A stretch of DNA of 64,000 nucleotides from Kovacikia minuta CCNUW1 (GCF_020091585.1 NZ_CP083582.1:2666001-2730000), one strand, 5' to 3'; shown: positions 45,182 to 54,585, counted from the first letter of the stretch. Notes: a model not told the origin generated them from the letters alone. Numbers and translations: made by a program.

Positions 45182-45946
45182 ATGGTTAGCCCTAGTTCTT
45201 TGATAACCGTTGCAGCATCCACCTCAGTTCTCCTGTTGCAACCGCTTAGTTTTTCCGTTTCCCAGAGCCAGAATGCGGTTCATTCCAGCAGTTTTGGGTT
45301 TACCGCTCCCGCTTTGGCAGCAGAAAGTGTTCTGTATAAGCCACCCATCCGTCAGCGTCCTGTTGGGCGCACCAGTGGCACTGGTTCCCGTGGGTGTGAC
45401 AGTAAAACGCCATCTGTTCCCATCACTCCTCTGGTTCCCAAAGGACATGTGGGACAAACCATTTCGGGTCGTCCTACTTTCTTCTGGTACTCAGCCGATA
45501 CCAAACCGGTGAGATTTGCACTGGTAGAACCCGGTATTCCCAAGCCAATTCTTGAAAAAACGGTACAGGTTACCAAGCCAGGAATTATGCAGCTTGAGTT
45601 GCCCAAAGAAGTGGCAGAACTTAATACAGGTAAGGAATATCGCTGGTCAGTTTCCATTATTTGCAATCCCAACCGTCCCTCAAACGATACCTTTACCCAG
45701 GCTTTCATCGAACGGGTCGCCCTTGACCCCGAATTGACAAAGCAACTCGCAGCAACGCAATCTCCCCAGGATCGCGCTCGTATCCTGGCGCAAACGGGGC
45801 TTTGGTATGACGCCCTGGCAACCCTTGCACAGGCTAGCGCGGTGAAACCCTCCGCCCAAAATGACCTGTTATTATTGCTTGACCAGGCTGGTTTGACCGA
45901 GATTACTGCCCGTGAGCGCAAGGACGATCAGGCCGCAAAGCCATAG
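45182..45946 (+). CDS. DUF928 secreted protein
   Basis: The 254 residues carry an N-terminal export signal ending in APALAAES and a DUF928 domain. Domain motifs are RGCDSKTPSVPITPLVPKG, QTISGRPTFFWYS and KEYRWSVSIICNPNRPS, with two conserved Cys that probably pair outside the cytoplasm. A C-terminal helical part follows (LDPELTKQLAATQSPQDRA, AQTGLWYDALATLA), resembling one TPR-like hairpin. The family is largely cyanobacterial and of unknown function, and to my knowledge it is often found near CHASE2 or CHAT proteins and TPS exoproteins, as here. AGAGG precedes the ATG. Confidence 0.88.
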   Translation: MVSPSSLITVAASTSVLLLQPLSFSVSQSQNAVHSSSFGFTAPALAAESVLYKPPIRQRPVGRTSGTGSRGCDSKTPSVPITPLVPKGHVGQTISGRPTFFWYSADTKPVRFALVEPGIPKPILEKTVQVTKPGIMQLELPKEVAELNTGKEYRWSVSIICNPNRPSNDTFTQAFIERVALDPELTKQLAATQSPQDRARILAQTGLWYDALATLAQASAVKPSAQNDLLLLLDQAGLTEITARERKDDQAAKP

Positions 45947-46140
45947 GGGTCAGGTATCAGGTGTCAGGTGTCAGGTGCTAGAGGGTAACGATTCTGGCTT
46001 CTGGCTCCTGACTTCTAGACTCTATTTTCTAATGCCAATTCAAAGAACGATCGCGCCAGATCATCACAGATCCTCGTAGAGACGTTCCGGTTCAAGTTAT
46101 CCTTAACTTGACCAAGCCATAACGGGATGTGGAAAAGATC

Positions 46141-47802
46141 ATGCAAACCGTGGAAGAAAAGGTGAACCCCCTTGCTGGAAAGCCTGCCCCCCCTGAAATT
46201 TTAATTGATGTCGAAAAGTTGCTGGATCAGTACTATACGATTCATCCTGATCCTGAAAATCCGTTGCAACAAGTTAGCTTCGGCACTTCTGGGCATCGGG
46301 GTTCCTCTGCCAATGGTACCTTCAACGAAGACCATATCCTGGCAGTATCCCAGGCAGTGGTTGAGTACCGCACCAGCCAGGGGATTGATGGTCCTTTATA
46401 TTTGGGAATTGATACCCACGCACTTTCCACCCCTGCCCAGAAGACCGCGCTGGAAGTGCTGGCAGCCCACGGCGTAGAAGTTTATATTGCAGCAGGCGAA
46501 GGTTACGCCCAATATACTCCTACTCCGGTGGTTTCCCACGCTATCCTTGCCTACAACCGGGGGCGAAGCAGCGGTCTGGCGGACGGTATTATCATTACTC
46601 CCTCCCACAATCCTCCTGCGGATGGGGGCTTTAAGTACAATCCACCCTCTGGTGGTCCGGCGGAACCGGAAATCACCAAATGGGTTCAGAACCGTGCCAA
46701 TGAGTTGCTGGCAAACAAGAATCAAGATGTGAAACGGATTGCTTACGATGCCGCGTTGAATGCCCCGACAACCCATCGATTTGACTTCATCACTCCCTAT
46801 GTGAAGGATCTGGAAAATATTATTGATATTGAGGCCATTCGATCGTCGGGTATTCGAATCGGAGCTGATCCGTTGGGAGGGTCGAACATTGCCTATTGGG
46901 AACCGATCGCCCAACACTACGGCTTAAACATTACCCTCGTTAACAACACGGTAGACCCCACATTCCGCTTTATGACGGTGGATTGGGACGGAAAAATTCG
47001 GATGGATTGTTCTTCTCCGTCTGCTATGGCAAGTCTGGTCAGAATCAAAGACGACTATGACATCGCCTTTGGAAATGATACGGATTCCGATCGCCACGGC
47101 ATTGTGACTAAAAGTGTCGGGTTGATGAACCCCAATCATTTCCTTTCGGTGGCAATCTGGTATTTGTTTACCCAAAGAACAGGTTGGTCGGCAACCAGCG
47201 CGATCGGTAAAACGCTCGTCAGCAGTAGCATGATCGATCGGGTGGCGAAAGAGATTGGGCGGCAGGTTTGCGAAGTTCCAGTCGGCTTCAAATGGTTCGT
47301 GGATGGGTTGCTGGATGGCTCCTTTGGCTTTGGCGGCGAAGAGAGCGCCGGGGCTTCCTTCCTGCGAAAAGATGGGACTGTGTGGACTACAGATAAAGAC
47401 GGCATCATTATGGATCTGCTGGCAGCGGAGATTACCGCCAAGACCGGTAAAGATCCGGGGCAGCATTATCAGGCACTCACCGATCGGTTGGGCAACCCCT
47501 TCTACAAACGGATTGATGCCCCTGCCAGCCCTGAACAGAAAGCCCGCCTGAGTAAGCTATCTCCAGAGGATGTGAAAGCTTCCACCCTGGCAGGGGATGC
47601 AATTACTGCCCGATTAACCAACGCTCCCGGAAACGGTGCCGCGATCGGCGGGCTGAAGGTGGTGACAGAGAATGGCTGGTTTGCTGCCCGTCCCTCTGGC
47701 ACCGAAAATGTTTATAAGATCTATGCCGAAAGCTTCAAGAGTGAAGCACACCTGGAACAAATCTTGCAGGAAGCGCAGCAGATTGTAACGGAGGCGCTTT
47801 AG
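46141..47802 (+). CDS. pgm: Phosphoglucomutase (alpha-D-glucose specific)
   Basis: Pgm interconverts glucose-1-P and glucose-6-P and feeds glycogen and sugar-nucleotide synthesis. The ATG at 46141 gives 553 residues of the alpha-D-phosphohexomutase superfamily. [12 protein letters not shown] is near residue 40. The phospho-serine lies in [16 protein letters not shown] near residue 154. The metal loop is [12 protein letters not shown] near residue 312, the sugar loop [11 protein letters not shown], and the phosphate-binding loop [12 protein letters not shown] at the end. A half copy of the GTAGAGACGTTCC palindrome lies 50 bp upstream. A GTG 12 bases upstream is the alternative start. Confidence 0.96.
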   Translation: MQTVEEKVNPLAGKPAPPEILIDVEKLLDQYYTIHPDPENPLQQVSFGTSGHRGSSANGTFNEDHILAVSQAVVEYRTSQGIDGPLYLGIDTHALSTPAQKTALEVLAAHGVEVYIAAGEGYAQYTPTPVVSHAILAYNRGRSSGLADGIIITPSHNPPADGGFKYNPPSGGPAEPEITKWVQNRANELLANKNQDVKRIAYDAALNAPTTHRFDFITPYVKDLENIIDIEAIRSSGIRIGADPLGGSNIAYWEPIAQHYGLNITLVNNTVDPTFRFMTVDWDGKIRMDCSSPSAMASLVRIKDDYDIAFGNDTDSDRHGIVTKSVGLMNPNHFLSVAIWYLFTQRTGWSATSAIGKTLVSSSMIDRVAKEIGRQVCEVPVGFKWFVDGLLDGSFGFGGEESAGASFLRKDGTVWTTDKDGIIMDLLAAEITAKTGKDPGQHYQALTDRLGNPFYKRIDAPASPEQKARLSKLSPEDVKASTLAGDAITARLTNAPGNGAAIGGLKVVTENGWFAARPSGTENVYKIYAESFKSEAHLEQILQEAQQIVTEAL

Positions 47803-47809
47803 GGGAAAG

Positions 47810-47860
47810 GTGGTAGGTGGTAGGTGGTAGGTGTCAGGGAAAGGATAAGGGATAAAAACT
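47810..47860. repeat. Heptamer array after pgm
   Basis: Three to four copies of GGTGGTA, then GTGTCAG and GGATAAG/GGATAAA units, lie between convergent pgm and the M23 peptidase gene. Facing CTCACTT/CTCACCT units lie at about 47870-47895. Confidence 0.7.
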
Positions 47861-47895
47861 TCTTTCTCACCCCCTCACTTCCTCACCTCCTCTTC

Positions 47896-48924
47896 CTACC
47901 TCGCCTGTGCGACCTGAAGCGCTTTGACTAATTGCGCCATTGCGTATTCCAATTGCTGTCCGGCATCCATTGCAACCCAGCCTTCAGGAGTAAGTTGGCG
48001 AAATTCGAAGTGCAGGTGGGGTCCGGTGGAAAAGCCAGTGGTGCCCACCCGTCCAATCACATCACCCTGTTTAATCCGTTCTCCTGGTTTCACGAAGATT
48101 TCTGAGAGGTGACCATAGAGGGTTTGTTGAGTGTTTTTGTTATGGTCTAGCACAATTGCCAATCCGTAACCGCCAAGGAAATCGGCGATCGCCACCTGGC
48201 CCGCATAAGCTGCCAGTACAGGTGTCCCCAGGGGAGCTGCCAGGTCAGTACCAGAGTGGAAGCGCTGCTCCCCAGTAATGGGGTGAGTGCGCCAACCGAA
48301 CAGGGAGGAAATGGGGGCTGGAATCGAGAGGGGGAAAATTAATCGAATATTGCCATTACCCAGCCGTCCCGTTGGTCGCAGGGTTCGCTTATAGTAGTCC
48401 CACACTGCGGGGGCAATTCCCACCCCAGGTTTCGTCACACCCAGCCCCAGGGAACTGACCCTGACAGCTGAAGGATTGCTGCTAACGGTGGGTTCAGCCG
48501 GTGGGCAAATCCCATTTGGGACAGGGCGACCCTGCCATAGAACTGCCTGGCACCCCGTCGATCGCTCGGAAAACACCAGCGAGGTCGGTCCATCGTAATC
48601 GCTGCTACCGGAGCGAGCACTGGGGAGATTGACCGTTGGGGCATCGGCACTTTCTGGAAGGGGTTGGGGAGGCTGAAGAGCTTCGGGAACGAAGGGTTCT
48701 GGGGTGACAGAAGGCGCTGCGGGAACTGCCGGAGTTGGGAGGGCAGGAGAGGATTGAACCGATTGGGCAGCCGGGGGTTGAATCACCAGTTCGTTGGCAG
48801 CTCCTTGAGCCAGCGCTATACCACTGCTGAAAATACTGATACTTCCAACCCAGCCGAGCCCTTTAAGCACAGTAGAAAACTGGAAATGAGGTCTGAAATC
48901 TTTAGCAGTGGTTTTTTGAATCAT
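47896..48924 (-). CDS. M23-family (LytM-like) metallopeptidase
   Basis: LytM-type enzymes cut peptidoglycan cross-links and separate cells or remodel the wall. The 342-residue protein has a signal peptide (VGSISIFSSGIALAQ) and a Pro/Ala-rich linker (about 45-110). The M23 domain at about 210-325 has zinc ligands in RFHSGTDLAAP (His, Asp) near residue 223 and TGPHLHFEFRQ (HxH) near residue 304. The catalytic His is in YGHLSEIFVKPG. All four key residues are present, so it is predicted active rather than a degenerate activator. Confidence 0.92.
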   Translation of the reverse strand: MIQKTTAKDFRPHFQFSTVLKGLGWVGSISIFSSGIALAQGAANELVIQPPAAQSVQSSPALPTPAVPAAPSVTPEPFVPEALQPPQPLPESADAPTVNLPSARSGSSDYDGPTSLVFSERSTGCQAVLWQGRPVPNGICPPAEPTVSSNPSAVRVSSLGLGVTKPGVGIAPAVWDYYKRTLRPTGRLGNGNIRLIFPLSIPAPISSLFGWRTHPITGEQRFHSGTDLAAPLGTPVLAAYAGQVAIADFLGGYGLAIVLDHNKNTQQTLYGHLSEIFVKPGERIKQGDVIGRVGTTGFSTGPHLHFEFRQLTPEGWVAMDAGQQLEYAMAQLVKALQVAQAR

Positions 48925-49197
48925 TTAATCATTCCTGAATGCTCACAACCCAGACTAGATTTTACATGTTTTATCCTTTATCCATCACCCTTTATCCTTT
49001 CCCTGACTCCTACTCCCTGTGGTAAACCGTGACCAGATAAACCATTGTCACGGTAGCATAGACTCGTTCGTTACCCATTTGTTTCCTGCGGCTGATCCAC
49101 AATTCTCTATTGAAGGCGAATATTCTAGAGCGAGATCGTTCGCCCTTAAAGCAATCCATCCCTTCTGACGACCACCTTCTATTACCTGACCCCTAAT

Positions 49198-50007
49198 ATG
49201 CATACCTGGCAATGGCGCACCTGGAATAATCTACCTTACCTGACCTGTAGCCTATTAGAATCCTGGTCCCACGGTTTTTTTACGCAGCAGTTTTGGTCCC
49301 GTCCCCCAGTGGAGTTGACAGATATTTTGCAGCCTGATGCCCAGGTGTATCGGGTCAAGCAGGTTCATGGTAATACGGTCTTGGCTCCGTCTGAGATGGA
49401 AACCGCAGTGATGGCTGAACTTCGTGGCGACCCATCAGGCGATGAGCCACCCGCTGCCGATGGTTTAATTACCGAAGCACCCAATCAAGCGGTCTGGGTT
49501 TGCAGCGCAGATTGCACTCCCGTTCTGATTGGGGATGGAGCAACCGGACAGGTGGCAGCGGTGCATGCGGGATGGCGGGGAACAGCGCTGAAGATTGTGC
49601 CCCAGGCGATCGCCCGCTTGCAATCGCAGGGTAGCCGACTGCCAGATCTGCGGATAGCAATGGGTCCAGCGATCGCAGGAGAACGGTATCAGGTATCGGA
49701 ACAGGTGGCGGCTCAGGTAGGGGCAACCCTGATTGCAGTTGAGCCTGAAAAAGTTGGGGAAGCGCTAGAAGCACTGCACAGGTTACCCAACTCTCCTCTA
49801 TTAGAAGACCCAGAACCGGGAAGGGTTCGTCTGGATGTTAGACGCGTTAATGCGTTGCAGTTGGAACAATTAGGGATTAGCCCAGAGCAAGTGGCGATCG
49901 CACCGCACTGCACCTATCAAGATGCAGACAACTTTTTCTCCTACCGCCGCAGTCGGCAAAAAAAAGCGCAGTGGTCTGGGATTACCAGCACCAGTAAAAG
50001 AGACTAA
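49198..50007 (+). CDS. pgeF: Peptidoglycan editing factor / multicopper-oxidase-like YfiH family protein
   Basis: PgeF (YfiH, formerly polyphenol oxidase or laccase domain) is an amidase that corrects misincorporated residues in peptidoglycan precursors; eukaryotic relatives act on nucleosides. The 269 residues have VKQVHGNTVL near residue 57 (His), VCSADCTPVLIGDGAT near residue 100 (Cys ligand), AAVHAGWRGTALKIV near residue 122 (His) and IAPHCTYQDADNFFSYRR. All core residues of the family are seen. The heptamer-free leader between 48925 and 49197 holds the promoters for this gene and the divergent M23 gene. Confidence 0.92.
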   Translation: MHTWQWRTWNNLPYLTCSLLESWSHGFFTQQFWSRPPVELTDILQPDAQVYRVKQVHGNTVLAPSEMETAVMAELRGDPSGDEPPAADGLITEAPNQAVWVCSADCTPVLIGDGATGQVAAVHAGWRGTALKIVPQAIARLQSQGSRLPDLRIAMGPAIAGERYQVSEQVAAQVGATLIAVEPEKVGEALEALHRLPNSPLLEDPEPGRVRLDVRRVNALQLEQLGISPEQVAIAPHCTYQDADNFFSYRRSRQKKAQWSGITSTSKRD

Positions 50008-50011
50008 AAAA

Positions 50012-50044
50012 GCTGACAAAAGTTTAAGAATAACCTTTGTCAGC
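50012..50044 (+). terminator. Hairpin after pgeF
   Basis: GCTGACAAA (50012-50020) and TTTGTCAGC (50036-50044) form a 9-bp stem five bases after the pgeF stop. The T-rich tail is weak. Confidence 0.6.
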
Positions 50045-50177
50045 GTTAAAGCTAACTAACAAGAATTTTGGAAAAAACAGACCGCTACAGACAGTTGATG
50101 GGTCTAAATTAAGAACCTATATTGACCTCAATTTGGCTTCTATAGCAGTCCTAAATCAGTTGTGAGATTGAAAGGCT

Positions 50178-50214
50178 TTGTAAGAAAGAATTCCAATGGA
50201 ATCCTTTCTTACAA
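50178..50214. repeat. 37-bp near-perfect palindrome downstream of the 49-residue gene
   Basis: TTGTAAGAAAG pairs with CTTTCTTACAA, and ATTCC pairs with GGAAT inside it; two single-base mismatches flank the inner pair. It lies 30 bases past the stop of the minus-strand gene at 50245 and could end its message. Confidence 0.6.
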
Positions 50215-50244
50215 TCTATATGGGATCGCTATATCTGTTGCGAA

Positions 50245-50394
50245 CTAATCTGAGGAACGAGGTTTTCTGTTCGGTTCACCATCAAAAGGTTGCACACCCG
50301 TATTGGGATATTGATCATCATCTGGTCCAAAGATGCGTGAAATTGCTCCAGAGAAGAACTGAATTACATCGTCAACTATCCTTGCCATGCTCAT
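50245..50394 (-). CDS. Conserved 49-residue protein, unknown function
   Basis: The ATG at 50394, with GAGG eight to eleven bases upstream, opens a 49-codon frame beginning MSMARIVDDVIQFFSGAISR. The first half is an amphipathic helix with hydrophobic residues on one face. It is followed by an acidic turn (GPDDDQYPNTGVQPFDGEP) and a basic end. The GVQPF(D/E)G block looks like one seen in short cyanobacterial proteins, so I regard it as a real small gene. The function is unknown. It converges with pgeF and has its own downstream hairpin. Confidence 0.6.
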   Translation of the reverse strand: MSMARIVDDVIQFFSGAISRIFGPDDDQYPNTGVQPFDGEPNRKPRSSD

Positions 50395-50792
50395 AGTGCT
50401 TACCTCAAAATGATGGTTTGGTTTGAACCCAATAGATTGAACTCAATAGGTGAAGTGATGAGATGTAGTGGGTCGAGTTCTAATACTTTGGTCTCCTACC
50501 CTTCAATTATTGCCAACCCCGATCGAGATCGCTGACTTTTGAATTAATTATTTAAGGTTAGATTCGCATTATTTGATGATTCTTTACCCTGCTTTACCTG
50601 CCAACAACAGAGTCAAATGAAGTAAAAGCTTATCAAAACCTCGCCAGCTCAACTCGACACAACCCGCTTTTTTAGATTTGCTGACCAACTCCCCATCCCC
50701 CATCCCTTACTTATCGGAGGCTTCATCGTTCTCAATTTTTGCCCTTCAACCTAAAATGGAATAGCTTTATACGGCGAGAATTTATATTTCCA
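50395..50792. promoter_or_regulatory. Divergent upstream region of the 49-residue gene and the acetolactate decarboxylase gene
   Basis: There is no gene in these 398 bases. An AT-rich stretch (GAATTAATTATTTAAGG, about 50542-50558) is a likely promoter zone, but no clear -35/-10 pair stands out. I saw no operator or riboswitch. Confidence 0.35.
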
Positions 50793-51653
50793 ATGCCCAA
50801 ATTACAATGTCCCATTTCTCAATCTCTCTGGGATGCCCTCAACTTACATTCCAGGAGAACGGGTGAAAGTATCGCGCATACTGTTCAGCGGGCATTGAGC
50901 GACGCTTTACAGGTTGAACAACACACCCTGTTTCAAGTTTCTACTTCGGGGGCACTGGTGGAAGGGCTATACCAGGGGAGTGTGGCAGTAGAAACGCTTC
51001 GGCAACATGGAGATTTTGGTCTGGGAACCTTTGAAGAGTTAGACGGTGAATTGATTGTTTTGGATGGACATTTCTATCAGGCTCGCTGCAATGGTCAGGT
51101 CCTTGAGGCACCCAGTTCAGCGAAAGTTCCTTTTTCAGTTGTTACCCATTTCTCGCCTGAACGCACCGTGATTCTGGAAAAAACCCAAAGTTTTGAGGAT
51201 TTAGTCGATCAAATCACCCCCTATCGATCGACCAATAATCTTTTTTTCGCAATTCGGTGTCAGGGGCATTTTGACTGGATCAAAGTTCGGACTGCCTGTA
51301 AGACGCCGTCGGGAATTCCTCTGGTACAGGCAGTTTCTACCCAGGCTGAGTTTGAGTTTCAAGATATCGTCGGGACGTTAGTTGGCTTCTGGACTCCCAC
51401 CTATGCCAGTACCATCAACGTGCCGGGCTATCACCTGCACTTTATTAGCCAGGATCGTAAATACGGGGGACATTTGCTTAATTTACGGGGGCAGCAATTA
51501 GAATTACAACTGCAATTAGAGTCAGACCTGCGAGTGGCAATCCCTGAAACCCTTGAATTCTTACAGGCAGACCTGACTAAAGATCCCACCCAGCCTCTGG
51601 CTTTCGCCGAAACCGATCGGGGAGTCTCATCCCCAGGGCACCAGGTTCAATAG
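50793..51653 (+). CDS. Acetolactate decarboxylase with N-terminal ribbon-helix-helix-like extension
   Basis: Acetolactate decarboxylase converts alpha-acetolactate to acetoin in the acetoin/2,3-butanediol route. The 286 residues (ATG at 50793) start with about 40 residues, MPKLQCPISQSLWDALNLHS, then TGESIAHTVQRALSDAL. This reads like a CopG/Arc ribbon-helix-helix unit: one strand and two helices. The enzyme begins near residue 45 (LFQVSTSGALVEGLYQG) and keeps the zinc ligands in VPGYHLHFI (HxH) and KYGGHLL (His). The catalytic Arg/Glu region is ELDGELIVLDGHFYQ. The frame is open further up to 50739. No acetolactate synthase or butanediol dehydrogenase lies nearby. Confidence 0.88.
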   Translation: MPKLQCPISQSLWDALNLHSRRTGESIAHTVQRALSDALQVEQHTLFQVSTSGALVEGLYQGSVAVETLRQHGDFGLGTFEELDGELIVLDGHFYQARCNGQVLEAPSSAKVPFSVVTHFSPERTVILEKTQSFEDLVDQITPYRSTNNLFFAIRCQGHFDWIKVRTACKTPSGIPLVQAVSTQAEFEFQDIVGTLVGFWTPTYASTINVPGYHLHFISQDRKYGGHLLNLRGQQLELQLQLESDLRVAIPETLEFLQADLTKDPTQPLAFAETDRGVSSPGHQVQ

Positions 51654-51753
51654 AACAGACGCAGCCAGTATTTGAGAATCCTGGCTGCTCGTCAAATGTC
51701 AGTAGGATAGAATTCATACCCATTTCAACCATTCTTTTGCCCCCTCCATAGAT

Positions 51754-51782
51754 GTAGAGCTGTTCCAATGGGACATCTCTAC
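51754..51782. repeat. Diverged copy of the GTAGAGACGTTCC palindrome
   Basis: The same 13+3+13 layout as at 30449 is kept: GTAGAGCTGTTCC, AAT, GGGACATCTCTAC, with some arm changes. It lies about 100 bp after the acetolactate decarboxylase gene. Confidence 0.75.
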
Positions 51783-51922
51783 GAAGATTTGTGGCGATCG
51801 CTCCTTAAACTGGTATTAACTGTCACAGAAGTCAGGGTTCTTTTCGTAAGCCCTGTTCAAATCCAATTTTCAGTATTCGTCGCACGTCACAGCCCCACTT
51901 ACCCGCGCTCACCTTTCTCAGC

Positions 51923-54301
51923 ATGAATGACCAAACCGGGCACAGTATTTTAGACGAACTTCCCCTGATCCTGGCGGGACCGGTGCTTCAACACACAGAA
52001 CCCACGTCTGTTACTGTTTGGATCGCTCTGAAACAGGCGTGTCAGGTAGAACTGAAGATTTATAACACCCTGAGTGATGGTGCTGTGCTTGGCCACGCTG
52101 TTATGGACGGACAGCGCTCTACTGTGGCATTGGGGAAATTTCTCCATATTGTTGCAGTGACAGCCCGGTCTGCCATCGGTCAACCCCTGAGTAGCGATCG
52201 CGTTTATGCTTACGATCTCCAGTTTATTAACCAGGTCAACCAAACCCGGCAACCTTTGCAGCAGGCGCTATGCTCAAGTCGGTTTGCAACCGTTAACATT
52301 AGCTATTTTGCACACCAAAAGCCAACCTTTGTGCTGCCTCCCGCTCAGTTGCAGGATCTGCGGATTATTCAGGGGTCCTGTCGCAAGCCCCACGGAGATG
52401 GGTTTGATGCACTGCCAATTGTGGATTGTTTGATCGAAGCAGCTGCAAATCAGCCCCATGACCGTCCCCACCAACTGTTTCTCACGGGAGACCAAATCTA
52501 TGGAGACGATGTTGCCGATCCCTTACTGTGGGTTGCCAGCCAGCTTGGAGATGCGTTGTTGGGTTGGGAAGAACAACTACCGATCGGTCAGCGGGAACCA
52601 GGAGGCTTTCGCACTCCCAAGGATTTGCCCCAGGGGCAACGAGCTGAGGTGGCTACACACAAGGCTGGCTTTACGGCAGGGCTACGCAACAAACGCGCTA
52701 AAGTGAACAGCCACCTGATGAGTCTGGGGGAATATTACGCCTCGTATTTGCTGGCATGGTCGCCGATCGGTTGGCTAACCCCTTTTCCCAAGGGACGGAC
52801 GATGACCCGCGATCGCAAAGCCCGACGACATTGGGATCGGGAAGTGCGGGATATGCAGCAATTTATCCACACGCTGTGGAAGGTGCGCCGTGCCCTTGCC
52901 AACATTCCCACCTACACTATCTTTGATGACCACGATGTCAGCGATGACTGGAATCTGAATCAGGCGTGGTGCTTACGGGTATTGGGGCGGCCCCTGGGAC
53001 GGCGGGTCGTGCAAAATGCCCTGCTTGCCTACGCGGTGTTTCAAGCTTGGGGGAATACACCCTGGCAGTTTGAAGCTGGGCAACCTGGTGAAAAGCTGTT
53101 AGCTGCGGCTCAGTCCTGGTCTGCTTCAAGGGGAACGGATACTGCCGTCGAGGAGGCGATCGCCCGCTATGTGGGGCTGCCCCCCAGCGACCACCTCACG
53201 GGTTTACCAACCTTTAGTCAACAGGGTTCAGTCCTGGTCCTCGATCGCGCTCCAGAGGCACTCACCTGGCACTACACGGTCAAAAGCCACTGCCATGAAG
53301 TGATTGTTTTAGATACCCGCACCTGGCGTGGGTACCCGCTCGACCAAAAATTGATTGCCCCGCCCATGCTGCTCTGCCCATCCGCCTTTGAGCAGCAACT
53401 TTCCCAACCCCTTAAGCAAACAGCTCAAGCTACTAAGGCAGGAGAATCTCAGATTCAGGCAACTTTTATTGTTGCCCCTACTAACTTGTTTGGGCTGAAG
53501 GTGATTGATTGGATTCACCACTGGCAACTGCGCCACAACAAAGTCTTTTCAACCGACGTGGGAGATGCCTGGAACATTCACACGGAAGCACTGGCAAGAT
53601 TTCTCAGCACCCTGTTTGAACAACGTCAGCACATTGTTGTGCTGTCTGGAGATATTCACTACGGTTCTACGGTGCGGCTATCCCACGCTTACACTACAAC
53701 GCCCCATCAATCACGCTCTGTGCTGGTGCAATTAACCGCCAGTGCGTTAAAGAATGAGGAGGCACTCACCCACATCATTCACACCCGCCTAAAGGATTGG
53801 TTACTCCCAGAGAAACCTCGATACTGGTTGGGATGGAGCAATCCGCCCGACATGGTTGAACTTTCTGGAAAACAGCGAGATTCTACGATCGCAAAACAGC
53901 TTGCCCAGGAAAACCACTCCCACCCCCCAATTCCTGACTGGAAATGTGCGTTGGAGTGGATTCCTCGACAAAGCGTTCAAAAATCTTTGATTGGGCAGGA
54001 ACTCGCCTGGCTCCTAACGGCACAACAACAAGCAAAGAATCATCAATGGCGATGGTTAAAACCCTTACTAGGGTGGAAATCTCGCTGGTTTCAGGATGGG
54101 CGAGAAGTTGTTGGGTTGAATAACGTGGCGATCGTTCAGTTCAAGTGGGGCGACACAACTGATGCCCACACAATCATTCAAGATCTTCACTGGTTTTCTT
54201 CTTGGCATCCCATCCAAATTGTTTATAGCCGCTATGAAGCTAAACTGGAATCCAATCAAGCTTTATTGGAAAGCATTCCGACAAAAGGGGATAGGGGATA
54301 G
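51923..54301 (+). CDS. PhoD-like metallophosphatase
   Basis: PhoD-type enzymes are metal-dependent phosphodiesterases/phosphomonoesterases used in phosphate scavenging. The 792 residues start with a fibronectin-like N-terminal domain (about 10-110). The catalytic core follows: QGSCRKPHGDGFDAL near residue 152, FLTGDQIYGDDVAD near residue 188, YTIFDDHDVSDDW near residue 333 and VVLSGDIHYGSTVRL near residue 575. The metal-binding Asp, Asn/Asp and His residues are all present. No signal peptide is seen, so export is uncertain; this cytoplasmic-looking long form is found in several cyanobacteria. The last codons (KGDRG) are read from a heptamer array (GGGGATA) that continues past the stop. Confidence 0.85.
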   Translation: MNDQTGHSILDELPLILAGPVLQHTEPTSVTVWIALKQACQVELKIYNTLSDGAVLGHAVMDGQRSTVALGKFLHIVAVTARSAIGQPLSSDRVYAYDLQFINQVNQTRQPLQQALCSSRFATVNISYFAHQKPTFVLPPAQLQDLRIIQGSCRKPHGDGFDALPIVDCLIEAAANQPHDRPHQLFLTGDQIYGDDVADPLLWVASQLGDALLGWEEQLPIGQREPGGFRTPKDLPQGQRAEVATHKAGFTAGLRNKRAKVNSHLMSLGEYYASYLLAWSPIGWLTPFPKGRTMTRDRKARRHWDREVRDMQQFIHTLWKVRRALANIPTYTIFDDHDVSDDWNLNQAWCLRVLGRPLGRRVVQNALLAYAVFQAWGNTPWQFEAGQPGEKLLAAAQSWSASRGTDTAVEEAIARYVGLPPSDHLTGLPTFSQQGSVLVLDRAPEALTWHYTVKSHCHEVIVLDTRTWRGYPLDQKLIAPPMLLCPSAFEQQLSQPLKQTAQATKAGESQIQATFIVAPTNLFGLKVIDWIHHWQLRHNKVFSTDVGDAWNIHTEALARFLSTLFEQRQHIVVLSGDIHYGSTVRLSHAYTTTPHQSRSVLVQLTASALKNEEALTHIIHTRLKDWLLPEKPRYWLGWSNPPDMVELSGKQRDSTIAKQLAQENHSHPPIPDWKCALEWIPRQSVQKSLIGQELAWLLTAQQQAKNHQWRWLKPLLGWKSRWFQDGREVVGLNNVAIVQFKWGDTTDAHTIIQDLHWFSSWHPIQIVYSRYEAKLESNQALLESIPTKGDRG

Positions 54302-54433
54302 GTGGTAGGTGGTAGGTGGCAGGGAAGAGTATAGAGGATGGGTATCCATTTGATCGCTTAGGGGCTTGCGGAGAAATAACATCCCCATCCCCTCATCCAC
54401 CCGTCTACCCTCTTCAAGCTGAGATTTGACTTA
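54302..54433. repeat. Heptamer array after the PhoD-like gene
   Basis: Three GGTGGTA units at about 54300-54325 follow the GGGGATA units at the stop codon. The rest of the stretch to the MITE copy is ordinary sequence. Confidence 0.65.
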
Positions 54434-54522
54434 AAGTCTATCCGAAAACCCTTTCGTAGGGTGGGCATTGCCCACCCTACCTGGAATTCGCCAAAAGAGG
54501 TTGAGGTTTTCGGATAGGTTCT
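54434..54522. mobile_element. MITE-like element, copy 2 (89 bp, TA flanks)
   Basis: This is the reverse complement of the element at 22251-22340, with only a few differences. Its ends AAGTCTATCCGAAAACCC and GGTTTTCGGATAGGTTCT are inverted repeats flanked by TA at 54432-54433 and 54523-54524. The inner 12-bp-arm palindrome GTAGGGTGGGCA is intact. It lies in an intergenic space between the PhoD-like gene and the pyrophosphorylase gene. Confidence 0.75.
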
Positions 54523-54557
54523 TAGGAATGAGAATTAAATAACTTCGGCATTCTCCT

Positions 54558-54585
54558 GTAGGGGCGCACAGCTGTGCGCCCCTAC
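54558..54585. repeat. Perfect 28-bp palindrome
   Basis: The arms GTAGGGGCGCACAG and CTGTGCGCCCCTAC are exact complements with no loop. It is 35 bp after the MITE and about 100 bp past the stop of the minus-strand pyrophosphorylase gene. It is probably a dispersed palindromic repeat. Confidence 0.85.
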
